This document shows positions 9,837 to 18,397 of a stretch of DNA of 48,111 bases, piece after piece. Each line of letters opens with the position of its first letter. Position 1 is the first letter of the stretch. The stretch covers positions 1 through 48,111 of the forward strand of contig JAJRQZ010000010.1 of NCBI GenBank assembly GCA_024279935.1, in the 5' to 3' direction. The translations under genes and the position numbers were made by a program. The DNA is from Bacteroidota bacterium (GTDB lineage: Bacteria; Bacteroidota; Bacteroidia; Bacteroidales; F082). The notes below the pieces were generated by a model, which was given only the letters and a program-made list of their open reading frames with translations, had not been told where the DNA came from and did not search any database.

Positions 9837-9844
9837 CAAAAGTA
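9837..9844 (-). promoter_or_regulatory. Putative ptb promoter (-7 element)
   Basis: On the minus strand this reads TACTTTTG, a TAnnTTTG -7 element, 35 bp upstream of the chosen ptb start. It supports the shorter ptb protein. Confidence 0.45.
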
Positions 9845-10050
9845 TAAAAAAACCATTAGCTGCCGGTTAAAAAAGTGTTGTATTTTTGCAAGCAATTTCT
9901 TTTATGTTGCTTCAAGCAAATATCATCCTCCTGGCGTCGGATGAGATTGATGGTAATTAGCTTCGCGTAATTTATCCTCCTGGCGTCGGATGAGATTGAT
10001 GGTAATTAGCTTCGCGTAATTTATCCTCCTGGCGTCGGATGAGATTGATG

Positions 10051-10256
10051 GTTTATAAATAACGATTGATAAAAAAATTACAATAAATTCCGGCTTTAGC
10101 CAAATTCCGCCGAAGGCAAATCACGCGCGAAGCACAAATTCCGCCGAAGGCAAATATCATCCTCCTTCGTCGGATGTGATTGATGGTTTATAAATAACGA
10201 TTGATAAAAAAATTACAATAAATTCCGGCTTTAGCCAAATTCCGCCGAAGGCAAAT
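10051..10256. repeat. Pair of 71-bp direct repeats, 135 bp apart
   Basis: The segment 10051-10121 (starting GTTTATAAATAACGATTG) recurs at 10186-10256 with no difference that I could see. A third, diverged copy is in the downstream array at about 12066-12134. The offset of 135 bp indicates a recent duplication of a composite unit made of one CCTCC-type repeat plus two mini-hairpins. Confidence 0.8.
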
Positions 10257-10302
10257 TACAATAAATTACACGAAATAAATTCCGCCGCAGGCAAATTATC
10301 AC

Positions 10303-10310
10303 TACTTTTG
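10303..10310 (+). promoter_or_regulatory. Promoter-like TAnnTTTG element fused to a mini-hairpin
   Basis: TACTTTTG runs straight into GCGAAGCAAA, 50 bp upstream of the four-helix-bundle ORF. The same arrangement (TATTTTTGCGAAGC) recurs at 12017-12030 upstream of cysN. It may drive the downstream gene, or the match may come from the repeat itself. Confidence 0.35.
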
Positions 10311-10359
10311 CGAAGCAAATCACACGCGAAGCGCAATTGTTGTAAAGAAATAGTATAGA

Positions 10360-10713
10360 ATGAAACTGGAAGACTTTAAAGTATATAATTTATCAATGGA
10401 CTTGGGAGAAAATATTTACCCATTGGTAATGGATTGGAATTATTTTGATAAGGATACGATAGGCAAACAACTTGTTCGTTCAGTTGATTCAATTGCAGCA
10501 AATTTAAGCGAAGGAATGGGTAGATATCATTATAAAGAAAGAAAAAACTTCAGTTACTATTCCAGAGGTTCATTGTTTGAAACAAAAACATGGCTAACGA
10601 AAGCATACAGACGAAAACTAATGAAGGAAGAAAAGTTTATCGACCTAATAAAAGATATTGAATCTATTGGCATTAAACTAAACAATTACATAAAAACATT
10701 AAAACCACAATAA
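10360..10713 (+). CDS. Four-helix-bundle protein (S23/IVP, TIGR02436-like)
   Basis: A 117-residue protein, usual length for the family. Matching features are the start LEDFKVYNLSMDLGENIYPL, the block LVRSVDSIAANLSEGMGRY (family: Q-RRAaxSIxxNIAEGxGR) and YSRGSLFETKTWLTKAYRRK. Such proteins form pentameric four-helix barrels. They are known from intervening sequences in 23S rRNA, and the related Avd protein works with a reverse transcriptase in diversity-generating retroelements. Here there is no rRNA and no reverse transcriptase. The gene instead stands alone between hairpin-repeat arrays, just upstream of cysD. Base use is AT-richer than cysD next to it. It may bind the repeats as DNA or RNA, but this is inference only. 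No convincing Shine-Dalgarno sequence was seen. Confidence 0.85.
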   Translation: MKLEDFKVYNLSMDLGENIYPLVMDWNYFDKDTIGKQLVRSVDSIAANLSEGMGRYHYKERKNFSYYSRGSLFETKTWLTKAYRRKLMKEEKFIDLIKDIESIGIKLNNYIKTLKPQ

Positions 10714-10727
10714 ATACGATAAATCAC

Positions 10728-10801
10728 GTGCGAAGCACAAATTACCATCAATTACGGCTTTAGCCGAATTCCGTGCGAAGCACAAATCACGCCCGCAGGG
10801 C
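10728..10801. repeat. Mini-hairpin cluster between the four-helix-bundle gene and cysD
   Basis: Four small palindromes follow each other: GTGCGAAGCAC (10728-10738), GGCTTTAGCC (10756-10765), GTGCGAAGCAC again (10773-10783) and GCCCGCAGGGC (10791-10801). They are spaced by AT-rich linkers such as AAATTACCATCAATTA. They share family features with the arrays at 9.9-10.3 and 11.75-12.17 kb, so the four-helix-bundle gene is bracketed by this material. Confidence 0.8.
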
Positions 10802-10835
10802 AAATCACCATCAATTAGTAACCAGCAACAAAAAT

Positions 10836-11744
10836 ATGACACAATACAACCTCAACAACCTCCGCGAGCTCGAGGCCGAGAGCATCTACATCATCCGTGA
10901 GGTGGCGGCTGAGTTCGAGAACCCGGTGATGCTGTACAGCATAGGCAAGGACTCCTCAGTAATGGTGCGCCTGGCCGAAAAGGCCTTTGCCCCTGGCAAG
11001 GTCCCCTTTCCGCTGATGCACATCGACAGCAAGTGGAAGTTCAGGGAAATGACGGAGTTCAGGGACTATTACGCCAAGGAAAAAGGTTGGAACCTGATAG
11101 TTCACTACAACAAAAAGGGCTTCGAAGAGGGCGTGGGCCCATTTAGCCACGGCTCGAAAGTGCATACCGACATCATGAAGACACAGGCATTGCTGGAAGG
11201 GCTTGACAAATATGGCTTCGACGCCGCCTTCGGGGGTGCCCGCCGCGACGAAGAGATAAGCCGTGCCAAAGAACGCATCTATTCCTTCCGCGACAAATAC
11301 CATCAGTGGGACCCCAAGAATCAGCGCCCCGAGCTCTGGGACATCTACAATGCCAAGGTCCACAAGGGCGAGAGCATAAGGGTCTTCCCGATCAGCAACT
11401 GGACCGAGCTCGACATCTGGCAGTACATCCGCCTGGAGGACATTCCCATAGTGCCTCTTTACTACGCCAAGAAAAGGCCGATAGTAGAGTTCAACGGAGC
11501 CAAGATTCTCGTTGACGACGAGCGCATGCCCAAGGAACTTGCCGATACCGCCAAGATGGAAATGGTGAGGTTCCGCACCCTTGGCTGCTACCCGCTGACG
11601 GGCGCCGTTGAGTCCGCGGCATCGACGATAGAGGAGATAGTGGAGGAGATGATGACGGTCACGGTCTCGGAACGCACCACCCGCGTCATCGATTTCGACC
11701 AGGAGGCGAGCATGGAGCAGAAGAAGAGGGAAGGGTACTTCTAG
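10836..11744 (+). CDS. cysD: Sulfate adenylyltransferase subunit 2
   Basis: A 302-residue PAPS-reductase/N-type ATP pyrophosphatase-fold protein. The start at 10836 ([20 protein letters not shown]) is the usual family start; a longer frame to 10773 runs into the hairpin repeats. The PP-loop is [10 protein letters not shown], followed by [29 protein letters not shown] and [15 protein letters not shown]. With CysN it makes adenosine 5'-phosphosulfate from sulfate and ATP in the cytoplasm. Its codons are much richer in G and C than those of neighbouring genes, which may mean high expression or a separate history. It is separated from cysN by 448 bp of repeats, although these genes usually adjoin. 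Confidence 0.96.
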   Translation: MTQYNLNNLRELEAESIYIIREVAAEFENPVMLYSIGKDSSVMVRLAEKAFAPGKVPFPLMHIDSKWKFREMTEFRDYYAKEKGWNLIVHYNKKGFEEGVGPFSHGSKVHTDIMKTQALLEGLDKYGFDAAFGGARRDEEISRAKERIYSFRDKYHQWDPKNQRPELWDIYNAKVHKGESIRVFPISNWTELDIWQYIRLEDIPIVPLYYAKKRPIVEFNGAKILVDDERMPKELADTAKMEMVRFRTLGCYPLTGAVESAASTIEEIVEEMMTVTVSERTTRVIDFDQEASMEQKKREGYF

Positions 11745-11745
11745 T

Positions 11746-12170
11746 AATTTGTGCTTTGCACGTAATTTATCCTCCTGGCGTCGGATGAGATTGATGATAA
11801 TTAGCTTTGCGTAATTTATCCTCCTTCGTCGGATGAGATTGATGGTAATTAGCTTTGCGTAATTTATCCTCCTGGCGTCGGATGAGATTGATGGTAATTA
11901 GCTTCGCGTAATTTATCCTCCTGGCGTCGGATGTGATTGATGGTTTAAAAATAATGATTGAGGAAATAAATACAATAAATTACACGAAGCAACTTCCGCC
12001 GAAGGCAAATTACCACTATTTTTGCGAAGCAAATATCATCCTCCTTCGTCGGATGTAATTGATATTTTATAAATAACGATTGATAAAAAAATTACAATAA
12101 ATTGCGGCTTTAGCCAAATTCCGCCCGCAGGGCAAATCACACGCATAGCGTAAATTATGCGAAGCGAATT
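11746..12170. repeat. Second array of 49-bp repeats and mini-hairpins, between cysD and cysN
   Basis: Core copies start at 11771, 11820 (short TTCGTCGG variant), 11868, 11917 and 12040 (short variant), with steps of 49, 48 and 49 bp in the first four. GTGCTTTGCAC at 11751-11761 begins the array right after the cysD stop. GCC-GAA-GGC (11998-12006), TTTGCGAAGCAAA (12021-12033), GGCTTTAGCC (12106-12115), GCCCGCAGGGC (12123-12133) and GCGAAGC (12159-12165) end it. The array is in the same orientation as the first one and fills the whole cysD-cysN gap. Confidence 0.85.
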
Positions 12171-12192
12171 ACAATCGATTACACAAAGTAAA

Positions 12193-14073
12193 ATGGACAT
12201 AAAACAATTTCTCGACCAGGATCAAAAAAAAGACCTATTACGACTGTTAACAGCAGGAAGTGTTGACGACGGCAAGTCGACCCTCATTGGCCGCTTGCTT
12301 TTCGACAGCAAGAAGCTCTACGAGGATCAGCTGGATGCATTACGCCGTGATTCAAAGCGTGAAGGACATGCCGGTGAAGATATTGACTATGCCCTGCTTT
12401 TGGATGGCCTAAAAGCGGAACGCGAACAGGGAATAACCATAGATGTAGCCTATCGCTATTTCTCAACTTCCAAACGTAAGTTTATCATTGCCGACACCCC
12501 GGGTCATGAGCAGTATACCCGTAATATGATTACCGGTGGATCCACCGCCAACCTTGCCATACTTCTGGCCGACGCCAGAAAAGGTGTTATTACTCAAACC
12601 AAACGTCATACCTTTTTAGTTTCCCTTCTTGGAATAAAACATGTTGTGCTTGCAGTAAACAAAATGGATCTGGTGGATTTCAAACAAGAGGTCTTTGAAC
12701 AAACCTGTGCCGATTACCGAGCATTCACTACCACCCTCAACATCCCAGATATCACCTTCATTCCCGTCTCCGCCCTCAAGGGCGATAATGTGGTGGACCT
12801 CTCGGACAAGATGCCATGGTACCATGGAAAAAGCCTGCTGGAGTTCCTTGAGATAGTGCACGTGAGCAGCGACCGCAATTTCGACGACCTCAGGTTCCCC
12901 GTCCAGTATGTAATCAGGCCCACCCTGGATTACCGCGGTTTTGCAGGAAAAGTGGCTAGCGGCGTATTAAAAATCGGCGATGAGGTGATGGCATTGCCCT
13001 CGGGGAAAAAATCAAGGATTACAAGTATATTAACTTCCGAAGGAAGCGCCGAAATGGCTTTTCCGCCACAATCGGCTTCGTTCACCCTGGCCGACGAGAT
13101 TGATATCTCAAGAGGGGAAATGATTGTTCACCCCAATTCGCTCCCGCATGTCGAAAGGCATTTCGAGGCAATGCTTGTATGGATGGACGAGAAACCCATG
13201 GACAGGTACGCGAGTTTTTATATCAAGCACAACACCCATTCAACAAAGGCAAAAATCGACCAGATCAAATATAAGATTGACGTAAACACCCTTGAGAAAA
13301 GTGAAATAGACCATTTCGACCTCAACCAGATAGGAAGGGTGGTGATGACATCTGTAAAACCGTTGCTTTTTGACCCGTATAAGAAGAACAGGCAGACGGG
13401 GTCTTTCATCCTTATTGATCCCGTTACCCACAATACGGTAGCGGTTGGGATGATACTCGACAAAATGAGCAGCGACAGGCTCCCGAGCAGGATTACCGAC
13501 AAGGACAGGGAGCATATCGTAAAGTCGGGCAGCCTGATAACAAGGGAGGAAAGGGAAAAGCGATACGGCCAAAAAGCACGGACGATCTGGATAACAGGGC
13601 TTCATGGCAGCGGAAAGAACGAGCTGGCCTATTCGCTCGAGAAAGAACTTTTTGAAATGGGGAGAACAGTTGTTGTTTTGGACGGGAAGTCGGTGCGCTC
13701 GGGGCTGAGCCGCGAGCTGGACTATTCGCCTGCCGACAGGGCTGAACATTTGCGCCGCGTTTCGCATATTGCAAGGCTGCTAAACGATCAGGGGATAATT
13801 GTTGTTTGTTCGTTCATATCGCCTTCGGAAGCAATACGAAGTCAGGTGGCCGAGATTGTCGGTAAAGAAAGGTTTAAGCTCGTTTATCTTGAGGCCGACA
13901 TTGATTTTTGCCGGAAGAACGATAAATATGGTTTGTATAAAATGGCCGATGAAGGGAAAATAAGACATCTTGCCGGAGTTGACGAAACCTTTGACGTTCC
14001 TTTTGATGCGGATGTAAGGATAAAAGCCGGGGCTAACAAAAGCATCGACGATATACTCAGGCTTATTGATTGA
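12193..14073 (+). CDS. cysNC: Bifunctional sulfate adenylyltransferase subunit 1 / adenylylsulfate kinase
   Basis: A 626-residue fusion. The start at 12193 ([20 protein letters not shown]) avoids the repeat-derived leader. Residues 1 to about 430 are the CysN GTPase: G1 GSVDDGKST (22-30), [18 protein letters not shown] and EF-Tu-like domains. From about 465 the CysC kinase follows, with P-loop GLHGSGKN (469-476), [26 protein letters not shown] and [13 protein letters not shown]. CysN hydrolyses GTP to drive APS formation with CysD; CysC would phosphorylate APS to PAPS. The P-loop ends in Asn where Ser/Thr is usual, and DGDNVR is replaced by DGKSVR, so kinase activity is uncertain. Base use is closer to the neighbours than that of cysD. 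Confidence 0.93.
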   Translation: MDIKQFLDQDQKKDLLRLLTAGSVDDGKSTLIGRLLFDSKKLYEDQLDALRRDSKREGHAGEDIDYALLLDGLKAEREQGITIDVAYRYFSTSKRKFIIADTPGHEQYTRNMITGGSTANLAILLADARKGVITQTKRHTFLVSLLGIKHVVLAVNKMDLVDFKQEVFEQTCADYRAFTTTLNIPDITFIPVSALKGDNVVDLSDKMPWYHGKSLLEFLEIVHVSSDRNFDDLRFPVQYVIRPTLDYRGFAGKVASGVLKIGDEVMALPSGKKSRITSILTSEGSAEMAFPPQSASFTLADEIDISRGEMIVHPNSLPHVERHFEAMLVWMDEKPMDRYASFYIKHNTHSTKAKIDQIKYKIDVNTLEKSEIDHFDLNQIGRVVMTSVKPLLFDPYKKNRQTGSFILIDPVTHNTVAVGMILDKMSSDRLPSRITDKDREHIVKSGSLITREEREKRYGQKARTIWITGLHGSGKNELAYSLEKELFEMGRTVVVLDGKSVRSGLSRELDYSPADRAEHLRRVSHIARLLNDQGIIVVCSFISPSEAIRSQVAEIVGKERFKLVYLEADIDFCRKNDKYGLYKMADEGKIRHLAGVDETFDVPFDADVRIKAGANKSIDDILRLID

Positions 14074-14166
14074 ATCCTTGCTTCCGATGTAAATGTTGGT
14101 CTGTATCATACATGTAATCAAACCATTAAAGGTTTTTAGAGGATTCTGTTCTTTAGTGCCAGTTAC

Positions 14167-16319
14167 TTAGTCCATTAACTCGAAATCGAGTTGGCGCTTT
14201 ATCAAATCCACTTTTTTTACCAATACGTTTACTTCGTCCCCGAGTCGGTAAACCTGTCCGTATTGTTTACCGATGATACGGTAATTATCTTCATCCAAAT
14301 AATAATAGTCGCCTTTTAATTCATGGAACCTGATGAGGCCTTCGCTCCGGCTTTGCACCAGTTCGACAAAGATCCCCCATTTGCTCACACCTGATATCAC
14401 CCCTGGGAATATTTTCCCCACTTTATCTTCGAGGAATTCGACCTGTTTGTATTTTATTGACGCCCTTTCTGCCTCAACGGCCATTTTCTCCATGTCGGAC
14501 GAATGCTTGCATGCCTCTTCGTAAGTGTTTTGGTCAGCAGATTTTCTGCCTTCCAGATACCCTTCCAGCAAACGGTGGACCATTAAGTCGGGATAACGCC
14601 GTATTGGGGAGGTGAAGTGCGAGTAATAATCGAAGCCCAGGCCGTAATGCCCGTTATTCTCGGTCGAATAAACAGCCTTTGCCATGGTTCGTATGGCAAT
14701 AGTCTCTATCATGTTTTCCTCACCTTTGCCTTTAATCTTGTTAAACAGCTTATTATAGGAAGACGCAAGTTCCTTGCGGGACGAAACGTTCAATCCGTAT
14801 CCCAATTTCTTCAAAAACCCAACAAAAGTTGCAAGTTTCTCGGGATTTGGTTCGTCGTGAACCCTATAAATAAATGTTTTCGGAAGTTTCCCCGATTTAG
14901 GTTTTCCTATAAACGCAGCAACTGATTTATTTGCCAAAAGCATAAACTCCTCAACAAGGTGGTTGGCTTCTTTTTGTTCTTTTATATAAGTTTCTATCGG
15001 TTTCCCCTTTTCGTCGAGCTTGAATTTCACTTCTTCGGAATTAAAATTTATCGATCCGGCGGCAAAACGTTTATCCCTAAGGATACTTGCCAGCTTGTGA
15101 AAACTCAAAACCTCTTCGGAATATAATCCTTTACCGTTTTCTATTATTTGTTGTGCTTCTTCATAGGTAAACCTATGATTTGAGTTGATTATTGTTTTCC
15201 CGAACCATTGGTTTAGTACTTCTGCTTTTTCGTTCATTTTGAAAACAGCCGAAAATGTTAACTTTTCCTCTTTGGGCCTAAGCGAGCAAACCTTATTCGA
15301 GAGTTTCTCGGGAAGCATTGGTATTACCCTGTCAACCAAGTAAATAGAGGTAGCCCTCTGATATGCCTCGCTTTCCAATGCCGTTCCCGGTCGCACAAAA
15401 TGGGATACGTCGGCAATATGCACCCCGATTTCAAAATTACCGTCTTCAAGGGTTTTTATCGACAGGGCATCATCGAAGTCCTTTGCGTCCCATGGGTCGA
15501 TGGTTATTGTAAAGGTATCCCTGAAATCCCTTCTTCTTTTAATTTCCGATGCCGGGATGCCCATGGATATTTTATCGGCTTCTTTTTCAACTGCTTTGGG
15601 GAAAGAGAGCGGGAAGTTATATTCGGCCAGGATAGAGTTCATCTCCACGTCATTGTCGCCGGGGCTTCCCAGCACCTCGGTTATTTCCCCAAAAGGGTTA
15701 TTGGCATGCGAGGGCCAATCGATGATTTTGGCGATAACCTTTTGCCCGTTTTTGGCTTTATTGATTTTATCCTTGGCGATAAAAATGTCGTAAGGCATGT
15801 TTTGGCTGTCGGCAATAACGAAAGCATAGTTCTTCTCTATTTCTATAATTCCCACGAAAGTGGTTTTCTTCCTGTCGAGAATCTCGACTATCTGGCCTTC
15901 GTTTTTTCGTGATTTTCTTTTGGGGAACATAAAGACTTTTACCGAATCGCCATGTAAGGCGTGGTTGGTGTTGTTGGCCGAGATAAACACGTCATCGCCT
16001 CCCTCGTCCGAAATCACATAGGCTTTTCCTGTTTTTTCAAGTCAACGCGGCCGGTAACGGTTTTTTTCTTGTTTGCGAAATCCCGAAGTTTTTCGGGGTT
16101 TATCATATACTTGCCGGGACGTTGCAGCACAATGTCCCCCGACTTGTCCAGTTCGCCTACGATGCTCATTACCACGGCTTTGCCCGATTTGTCATTAATG
16201 CCCAAACGATGGGCTACTTGTTTGTAGTTAAAACTCTTAAAAGGGTTTTCGGCAAAAACGCCAAGTATCATGCCTACAAGTGCGCTTTTTGGTTTCTGTT
16301 TTCTTTTTTTCTTGCTCAT
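14167..16319 (-). CDS. rnr: Ribonuclease R, with a frameshift after about 95 residues
   Basis: An RNase II/R-family 3'-5' exoribonuclease. The first part (16319-16014) is MSKKKRKQKPKSALVGMIL plus a winged-helix segment; the second (to 14167) carries the cold-shock domains, the RNB catalytic core TIDPWDAKDFDDALSI with its metal-binding aspartates, and a C-terminal S1 domain (GVISGVSKWGIFVELV). The frames meet at the A6 run near 16035 (T6 on the plus strand): one more A would read VDLKKTGKAYVISDEGGDD and give 717 residues, a normal length. RNase R degrades structured RNA and helps rRNA quality control. Either the genome really has a shifted gene, making only a short piece, or the base was lost in sequencing. 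Confidence 0.92.
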
Positions 16320-16445
16320 ATTGTTACAAAGATAGTGTTTTCAGCAGGAATATCCCAGATGAAACTGCTGATTATTATGATATTAAATTATTAATTTTGA
16401 AAATTTGATTCTTGTGATCAACTTAAATGCCTGGGCTTTAAAGTG

Positions 16446-16453
16446 CAAAAGTA
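16446..16453 (-). promoter_or_regulatory. Putative rnr promoter (-7 element)
   Basis: Minus-strand TACTTTTG, matching TAnnTTTG, about 127 bp upstream of the rnr start in the divergent region before the porin gene. Confidence 0.4.
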
Positions 16454-16533
16454 GGTAAAAAAAATAACATATAAGTATATTTATATTTAGATAAGTGCTA
16501 TATTGCAGACTTTTAAATCAATATCTAAACATT

Positions 16534-18165
16534 ATGAGAAGAATTTTACTATTATTAATTGGAATTGTTGTTGCCGGCAACATGATATATGCCGGTGGAT
16601 TGGTAACCAATACTAATCAAAGTACAGCATGGACTAGAATGCTGGCCAGGGATGCATCGATAGATATAGACGCTGTGTATTATAACCCTGCCGCATTGGT
16701 AAAATTGAAAGATGGTTTTCATATTTCAATCAGCAGCCAGACAATCGTTCAGAAACAAACCATTAACAATTCATTTCCTTTTTTAAATAACCCCACCTAT
16801 ATTGGTGATGTTTTTGCCCCTGTGTTTCCATCTGTTTACGTGGCATGGAAAAAAGGAAAGCTTGCTGTTTCTTTTGGCTTTAACCCTGTTGGTGGTGGAG
16901 GAGGAGCCACTTTCGGCCGCGGGCTTCCGTCGATGGAGATGCCGATTGCCGGTGCTGCTGCCAGTTTCGGCGAGCTTGGCGTAAGCGGTTATACGGCAAA
17001 CATGCAGTTTGAGGGCACGTCGGTGTACTGGGGCCTGCAGTTGGGAGTTAGCTATGCCATTAATGAAAATATTTCTGTTTTTGCTGGCGCAAGATATAAT
17101 ATGGCAAAAAACACTTATAAAGGATATTTAAAAGATATCTCCTTTAATACCGCACAGGGATCCGCTAGGGCGGACGCATGGATGAACGGCGTTGCCGACC
17201 AGGCCGCTGCCGGTGCCGGACAGGCACAAGGAGCCGGTGATTTGATGCAACCATTAATTGATGGTGGCCTGGCCGATGTCAGCATTAACGATGCTGTTGC
17301 CGCCCAATATCTCACACCTGAGCAAGCCGCATTGATGATAGGCGGGCTGGTTCAGTTTGGCGTTCCTGCCGATGTGGCCGGATCATATACCCTTGGACAG
17401 ACACAGGCCACTTATTATGGTGCTGCCGCAGAATTGAACGGCCAGGCCACACAGCTAAGGGCCGGCGCCTTTTTAATGCAGGATCAGGAAGCCGACGTTG
17501 TTCAAACAGGAAGTGGTATTACACCTATACTTGGCGCCAACTTCTCGTTCCTGGAGGACAAGCTCAATTTCGGTTTAAAATATGAGTTCGAAACCAAAAT
17601 GGATTTGACAAATAAGACCACTAAGGATTTTATTACAGGTTTAAATCCCGACGGAAGCCCTATAACAATGTTCCCCGACGGAGGAACAACCAATGCCGAC
17701 ATACCTGCCTTCCTCTCCATTGGTGCCAGGTGGCAGTTCATTGAGCCTGTTACTATCCAGGTTGGCTATCATACCTATTTCGACAAAGGTGCCGGTTGGG
17801 CAAAAGACGAGAACGGTCTTGAGCTGATAGACAAAAACTTCGCGGAATATGCAATTGGGCTTGAGTGGGCCGTAGCCCCGAAATTCGTGTTGAGCGGCGG
17901 TTATCTTCTTGCTCAAACAGGAGTCAATAAAGATTATCAGTCCGACTTAAGCTATAGCCTGACAACCAATACTTTTGGTTATGGTTTTGCCTGGAGCATC
18001 AACAATACGTTTACTCTTCAGGCCGGTGGTTATTTCACCACTTATACGGGCCAGACGGTTTCCAACACTTATTCAGGAATTCCTTATAACGAATCCTATG
18101 ACAAATACACGTACGGTTTATCCTTAGGTGTTGATATCGCAATAGGCGGTGGGTCAAAAGAATAG
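16534..18165 (+). CDS. FadL/OmpP1/TodX-family outer membrane transporter
   Basis: A 543-residue outer membrane protein. The ATG at 16534 gives a clear signal peptide (MRRILLLLIGIVVAGNMIYA), so the longer frame from 16495 was not used. The mature N-terminus GGLVTNTNQSTAWTRMLARD and the following DASIDIDAVYYNPAAL match the FadL plug pattern (N-Q-S, then asp-rich, then YNPA). Amphipathic strands with aromatic ends fill the rest. An Ala/Gly-rich segment at about 210-330 is unusual and may be an extended loop. The family takes up long-chain fatty acids or other hydrophobic substrates across the outer membrane. It is followed by a terminator, so it is probably a single-gene unit. Confidence 0.85.
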   Translation: MRRILLLLIGIVVAGNMIYAGGLVTNTNQSTAWTRMLARDASIDIDAVYYNPAALVKLKDGFHISISSQTIVQKQTINNSFPFLNNPTYIGDVFAPVFPSVYVAWKKGKLAVSFGFNPVGGGGGATFGRGLPSMEMPIAGAAASFGELGVSGYTANMQFEGTSVYWGLQLGVSYAINENISVFAGARYNMAKNTYKGYLKDISFNTAQGSARADAWMNGVADQAAAGAGQAQGAGDLMQPLIDGGLADVSINDAVAAQYLTPEQAALMIGGLVQFGVPADVAGSYTLGQTQATYYGAAAELNGQATQLRAGAFLMQDQEADVVQTGSGITPILGANFSFLEDKLNFGLKYEFETKMDLTNKTTKDFITGLNPDGSPITMFPDGGTTNADIPAFLSIGARWQFIEPVTIQVGYHTYFDKGAGWAKDENGLELIDKNFAEYAIGLEWAVAPKFVLSGGYLLAQTGVNKDYQSDLSYSLTTNTFGYGFAWSINNTFTLQAGGYFTTYTGQTVSNTYSGIPYNESYDKYTYGLSLGVDIAIGGGSKE

Positions 18166-18188
18166 TGCGATTATAAAACATAAAAAAG

Positions 18189-18218
18189 CCATCTCAGTCA
18201 ACGAGGTGGTTTTTTTTT
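18189..18218 (+). terminator. Intrinsic terminator of the FadL-like gene
   Basis: CCATCTC (18189-18195) pairs with GAGGTGG (18203-18209, one G-T pair) and is followed by nine T. It lies 23 bp after the stop codon. Confidence 0.75.
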
Positions 18219-18384
18219 GCGCTGTTGTCTCCTTACAGCTTATCGAAAGATCGCTCATCAAGGAAAAGAATTGGCATTTTCCAGCAAGCCAATGTTGATC
18301 TGGCCTCCCTTAACTGTTTATTAACAAATGTGTTAATTAAATGATAAAAAACTGAAAACACTTTACAAAACACCGTTTACAACT

Positions 18385-18392
18385 TACATTTG
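18385..18392 (+). promoter_or_regulatory. Putative promoter of the structured RNA
   Basis: TACATTTG fits TAnnTTTG and lies just before the run of conserved-looking hairpins, with a start expected near 18398. No ORF begins before the terminator at 18529-18570. Confidence 0.45.
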
Positions 18393-18397
18393 CATTG

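Larger units (their letters stand above)
9921..10335. repeat. Array of 49-bp repeats and mini-hairpins upstream of the four-helix-bundle gene
   Basis: Copies of a unit with the core CCTCCTGGCGTCGGATGAGA start at 9927, 9976 and 10025, exactly 49 bp apart and almost identical. A fourth, shorter variant (CCTCCTTCGTCGGATGTGA) is at 10161. Between and after them are short palindromes with 3-nt loops: GGCTTTAGCC (10092, 10227), GCC-GAA-GGC (10109, 10143, 10244), GCC-GCA-GGC (10284) and GCGAAGC (10127, 10310, 10326). No open frame of interest lies in the array. Related arrays lie on both sides of cysD. The structure fits extragenic repeat families rather than CRISPR, since there are no unique spacers. 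Confidence 0.85.

Noticed and set aside
9134-9944. Plus-strand frames opposite ptb
   Set aside because: Antisense to a well-conserved enzyme; no independent evidence.
10360-10713. Diversity-generating retroelement with this gene as avd
   Set aside because: No reverse transcriptase, template repeat or variable repeat in the window.
9921-12170. CRISPR array
   Set aside because: Repeats are regular, but the sequence between cores repeats as well; there are no unique spacers and no cas genes.
13240-13774. Minus-strand frames of 93-175 codons inside cysNC
   Set aside because: Overlap each other and the conserved CysN/CysC domains; shadow frames.
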